6,917 nucleotides of DNA from positions 1 to 6,917 of the forward strand of contig JAYTVA010000037.1 of assembly GCA_043744255.1 (NCBI GenBank), given 5' to 3'. A model generated the notes under the pieces. It ran no database searches. It was given only the letters and a program-made list of their open reading frames with translations, and was not told the origin of the DNA. This stretch comes from UKL13-2 sp043744255. GTDB lineage: Bacteria; Pseudomonadota; Gammaproteobacteria; Burkholderiales; Usitatibacteraceae. Of the stretch, positions 4,246-6,917 are shown piece by piece; position 1 is the stretch's first letter, and every line of letters starts with the position of its first letter. The translations under genes and the position numbers were made by a program.

Positions 4246-6917
4246 ATGGAGCAGGCTGTTTTTTCTTGGGTGCCCTCGGCAGCCACGGGAGCTTTTTGGC
4301 GCGTGCCATTGCATGCAACGCGCGTGGGCGCAGAGGTGCTGCCCACGGACGAGGCGCATGCCGCAGGATTTGCCGTCAATGGTGGATTACGGTTGACCGC
4401 CGTAAAAAAAATCCTCCGTTGTTGGAAGACCGCAAGCCTTGCGCTCCTGCTTAGTGTTGCTGGCCTAGGTGCACTTCAGGCTCAGACCATCACCCCAACC
4501 ATTACGCCCGCTACGCTGCAATCGGCACTGCTTGCCAACACCACGGGCGCGACCGTCACGAATCTCACCATCACCAAGAACGTGGGCGCTGCGACCCGCG
4601 CGTTGACCGCTACCGGCACGGGCACCTTCAGCAATGCGGGTGGGCTGTCGAGTGGCGTGGTGTTGCGCACCGGTACGGTGGGTAGTACTAGTCCGAGCAC
4701 GGGCGGAACCGCCAGCGGCGGTTTGTTCGACACCACCACCATCGAGTTTGATGTCGTTCCGACTTACGGCAGCATCGGCATGAACTACTCGTTCTGGTCA
4801 TGGGAATATCCGGAATACGTCTGCTCTGCGTTTAACGACAGCGTCAGTCTAACCGTCAGCGGTACAGGGCTCGCCACACCGGCGAATCTCGCCCTCCTGC
4901 CCAACACCGCCACCCCAATCCAGATCAATACCATCAACGGCGGCTTCAAGGGCGCCTTCGCGGATGCCACCGCGTGCAATATCACCAATGCGGCGAATTA
5001 CGTGGCCGCTGGTGCCGGCGTCGGTGCCACCAGTACCACCAACGCGGACTCTACGACTCCGGGCGTCGCGCAATACACCATGGATGGTGGCACTAAGGCC
5101 CTCAAGAACTTTGTGAAGGTCACCGCAGGTCAAACCTATCACGTCATCGTCACCATCAGTGACGTGGGCGACGGCTCCAAAGATAGCCAGGTCTATGTGC
5201 ACGGCCTGTTCAGCGAGCCGCCCAATACCACCATCGCCAAGGCGGTGGATAAGCCGGTGTCGGCGTACGTGGGCGAAGTGTTGACCTACACGATCACTCT
5301 CAGCAACAGCGGCATTTCAGACGACAAAGTAAACGTTACCGATCCGATCCCGACCGGCTCGACCTATGTCGCGGCATCGGCGTCTGGGGGCGGCACCCTT
5401 TCCGGTGCCGACGTGGCGTGGAGCAACGTGGTGGTACCGGGTGCGAAGTGTGCCAACGTCGCGTGTACGACCCTAACGCCCGGCACCGCCACGCTGACCT
5501 TCAAGGTGACCGCTTCAGTCATCGGTTCGATACAAAACACGGCGAGCTTTTCCACCACGCTCCCCTACACCCCGAGCAGTACCACCTCAAACACCACCGC
5601 GACCACTGCCAACCCTGCGCCGCGTATCGACATTACCAAGCGCGTCGGAACCGTCGTCAAAACGGCCGCCAAGATTTTTGAAGTGCCGTTCACGTTCGAT
5701 CTAAAAAACACCGGCACTGTCGATGCGCCGAACGTACAGATCACGGATGATCTGGCTGCCGCTTTTCCCGGTGCCACTTTGTCGATCAAAGCGGGCTCCA
5801 TGAGTCTGGGTGGGTTAACCGCGCCCGCGACCGCCTACAACGGCACCACGCAGAAAAACCTTCTCATTGGCACCAATGGCCTGCTGGTTGGTGCGTTGAA
5901 CACGGTCAGCTTCACTGCCGTGGTCAACTACGGCACCAACCCGCTGCCCACCGCCTCACCCTCCAACAGTGCGACCGCAACCAGCGCAGCAACCGCCGGT
6001 GGCACGCCACTGTTTAGCGATGTCTCAACCAACAACACAGATGCTGGCGTGACCCCCCCGACGGACGGCGATGTGCCTGGTGCGACGCTTGTCACGCTGG
6101 TGGCTCCGCTGGCCGTACCGCTTGCCGAAACCGGCAACGCCGTCGCCGGTGTCGCCAGCGCCGCGATCGCCAACGTTGCCGCCAATGACAAAGTGAATGG
6201 GGTTGCAGCAACCCTAGGCACGGGCGGTAACGCAACAGTCGCGATTAGCGGAACTTGGCCGGCCGGAATCACGCTTGATACCACCACCGGCGCGGTCAAT
6301 GTGAGCGCCACGGCCCTGCCAGGCACGTACAGCATCACCTACATTCTGTGCGACAAGAACACACCCGCCAACTGTGCCCCCATCATGGACACGGTGATCA
6401 TCGCTGCCAGCATCGTCCCACTCACTGACGTCGGCAGTGCTGTGGTCGGTACCGCGAGTACCGCCGTTGCCAACGTCGCCGCCAACGACAAAGTGAACGG
6501 CAATTCCGCCACCCTTGGTACCGGCGGCAATGCGACAGTTGCAATCAGCGGTACCTGGCCTGCCGGGATCACGCTTGATCCCACCTCCGGCGCGATCAAC
6601 GTAAGCGCCACCGCCTTGGTGGGCAGCTACAACGTTATCTACAACTTGTGCGACAAAAACACGCCAGCAAACTGCGCGTTGATGACAGACACTATCACCG
6701 TCGCCGCCGCGTCCTCGACCCCGCCCGCCGCCGTCAACGACACCGCTGCCATCGCTGGTGCCAACCCGGTCACCATCGCCGTTACCAGCAACGACACCGT
6801 CACTGCGCCCGCAACGCTAAACCTGGCCTCGGTCGATCTCGATCCCGCCACCGCTGGTCAACAGACCACGCTCACCACCGCACAAGGGGTGTGGAGTGTC
6901 GCCACCACCGGCATCGT
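4246..6917 (+). CDS. Large exported surface/adhesin-like protein (choice-of-anchor L, DUF11, tandem repeats, CshA-like), 3' end outside the window
   Basis: An uninterrupted frame of 890 codons that runs off the window. Residues 1-52 form an unusual N-terminal extension; KKILRCWK (54-61) and the hydrophobic run TASLALLLSVAGLGALQA then form a Sec signal peptide with likely cleavage before Gln80. Residues about 85-325 match the choice-of-anchor L pattern: LSSGVVLRTG (134-143), FDTTTIEFDVVP, MNYSFWSWEYPEYVCSAFND (ending at 198) and NLALLPNTATPIQINTING. Residues about 327-435 are a DUF11 domain (TIAKAVDKPVSAYVGEVLTY, VNVTDPIPTGSTYV, NTASF). A second, more divergent DUF11-like domain covers about 460-580 (RIDITKRVGT, VPFTFDLKNTGT). 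Two 100-residue repeats occupy 625-824. From about 830, VNDTAAIAGANPVTI and SVDLDPATAGQQTTLTTAQG resemble a CshA-type fibril module. Composition is rich in Thr, Ala, Val and Asn with few Lys/Glu, as in secreted beta-sandwich proteins. Anchor and C-terminus are unseen. An adhesive or surface-layer role is inference. A TTG at 4393 is an alternative start. Confidence 0.88.
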   Translation, partial: MEQAVFSWVPSAATGAFWRVPLHATRVGAEVLPTDEAHAAGFAVNGGLRLTAVKKILRCWKTASLALLLSVAGLGALQAQTITPTITPATLQSALLANTTGATVTNLTITKNVGAATRALTATGTGTFSNAGGLSSGVVLRTGTVGSTSPSTGGTASGGLFDTTTIEFDVVPTYGSIGMNYSFWSWEYPEYVCSAFNDSVSLTVSGTGLATPANLALLPNTATPIQINTINGGFKGAFADATACNITNAANYVAAGAGVGATSTTNADSTTPGVAQYTMDGGTKALKNFVKVTAGQTYHVIVTISDVGDGSKDSQVYVHGLFSEPPNTTIAKAVDKPVSAYVGEVLTYTITLSNSGISDDKVNVTDPIPTGSTYVAASASGGGTLSGADVAWSNVVVPGAKCANVACTTLTPGTATLTFKVTASVIGSIQNTASFSTTLPYTPSSTTSNTTATTANPAPRIDITKRVGTVVKTAAKIFEVPFTFDLKNTGTVDAPNVQITDDLAAAFPGATLSIKAGSMSLGGLTAPATAYNGTTQKNLLIGTNGLLVGALNTVSFTAVVNYGTNPLPTASPSNSATATSAATAGGTPLFSDVSTNNTDAGVTPPTDGDVPGATLVTLVAPLAVPLAETGNAVAGVASAAIANVAANDKVNGVAATLGTGGNATVAISGTWPAGITLDTTTGAVNVSATALPGTYSITYILCDKNTPANCAPIMDTVIIAASIVPLTDVGSAVVGTASTAVANVAANDKVNGNSATLGTGGNATVAISGTWPAGITLDPTSGAINVSATALVGSYNVIYNLCDKNTPANCALMTDTITVAAASSTPPAAVNDTAAIAGANPVTIAVTSNDTVTAPATLNLASVDLDPATAGQQTTLTTAQGVWSVATTGI
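6118..6417 (+). repeat. First 100-residue Ig-like repeat unit of the exported protein
   Basis: Encodes residues 625-724. It starts PLAETGNAVAG, contains ANVAANDKVNG, ATLGTGGNATVAISGTWPAG and LDTTTGAVNV, and ends with YILCDKNTPANCAPIMDT. The pattern (ANDxVNG, then LDxTTGxV, PGTYxxTY, LCDxxxPxNC) is one seen in modules that accompany DUF11 domains in surface proteins. The two Cys in the LCDKNTPANC loop could form a small disulfide after export. Confidence 0.85.
6418..6717 (+). repeat. Second 100-residue Ig-like repeat unit, direct tandem copy
   Basis: Encodes residues 725-824 and follows the first unit without a linker. By eye about 72% of residues agree. A 24-residue core (755-778, from ATLGTGG through GITLD) is identical in protein, while the codons differ at many third positions. 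The duplication is therefore not very recent, or has been held by selection on the protein. The LCDKNTPANC loop is also unchanged, while the last nine or so residues vary. Confidence 0.85.

Noticed and set aside
4482..6851. Several minus-strand open frames of 64-136 codons (for example 5928-6338 and 6339-6611), Val/Ala/Pro-rich.
   Set aside because: They lie opposite the single 890-codon + strand frame, which has a signal peptide and clear domains. Two of them mirror the tandem repeats, as shadows would.

Overview
The window looks like a chromosomal segment from a betaproteobacterium, probably of the Burkholderiales type. This rests mainly on the GMP synthase, whose sequence and lengthened C-terminal loop read like the enzymes of that group. 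G+C is moderately high and most genes lie on the + strand. Species cannot be set from this sequence alone.

Layout, all on the + strand. Positions 1-825 are the C-terminal two thirds of a TetA-like MFS exporter cut by the window edge. Eight bases later guaA (834-2459) encodes a full-length GMP synthase; its variable C-terminal loop carries a short G/C-rich hairpin that looks like a dispersed repeat captured in frame. A small ribbon-helix-helix/HicB-like antitoxin gene with no toxin partner (2546-2788) follows, then a Rid-family gene (2910-3308) whose protein lacks the arginine used by imine deaminases.

Positions 3309-4230 hold no intact gene, but they are not featureless. From about 3400 to 3835 the three + frames together spell a decayed tRNA adenosine deaminase, tadA, with stops, frame changes and loss of the zinc-binding cysteines. 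From about 3795 to 4223 there are weaker traces of a second decayed gene, possibly an LD-carboxypeptidase. A guaA-tadA-(ldcA) order would match gene neighbourhoods I recall from betaproteobacteria, so this looks like an ancestral block falling apart where it stands. This is the most striking part of the window, because tadA is normally essential.

From 4246 to the right edge one frame stays open for 890 codons and runs out of the window. It has a strong ribosome binding site, a signal peptide preceded by an unusual extension of about 50 residues, a choice-of-anchor-L-type domain, two DUF11-like domains, a pair of 100-residue tandem repeats and the start of a CshA-like fibril module. This is a large exported, probably surface-bound or adhesive protein. 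Long minus-strand open frames over it are shadows of its G+C-rich, Thr/Ala/Val-rich codons.

The housekeeping part (guaA) and the exported protein show no functional link. The left half is conserved core chromosome with small accessory inserts; the right half is a fast-evolving surface gene lying next to decaying DNA.
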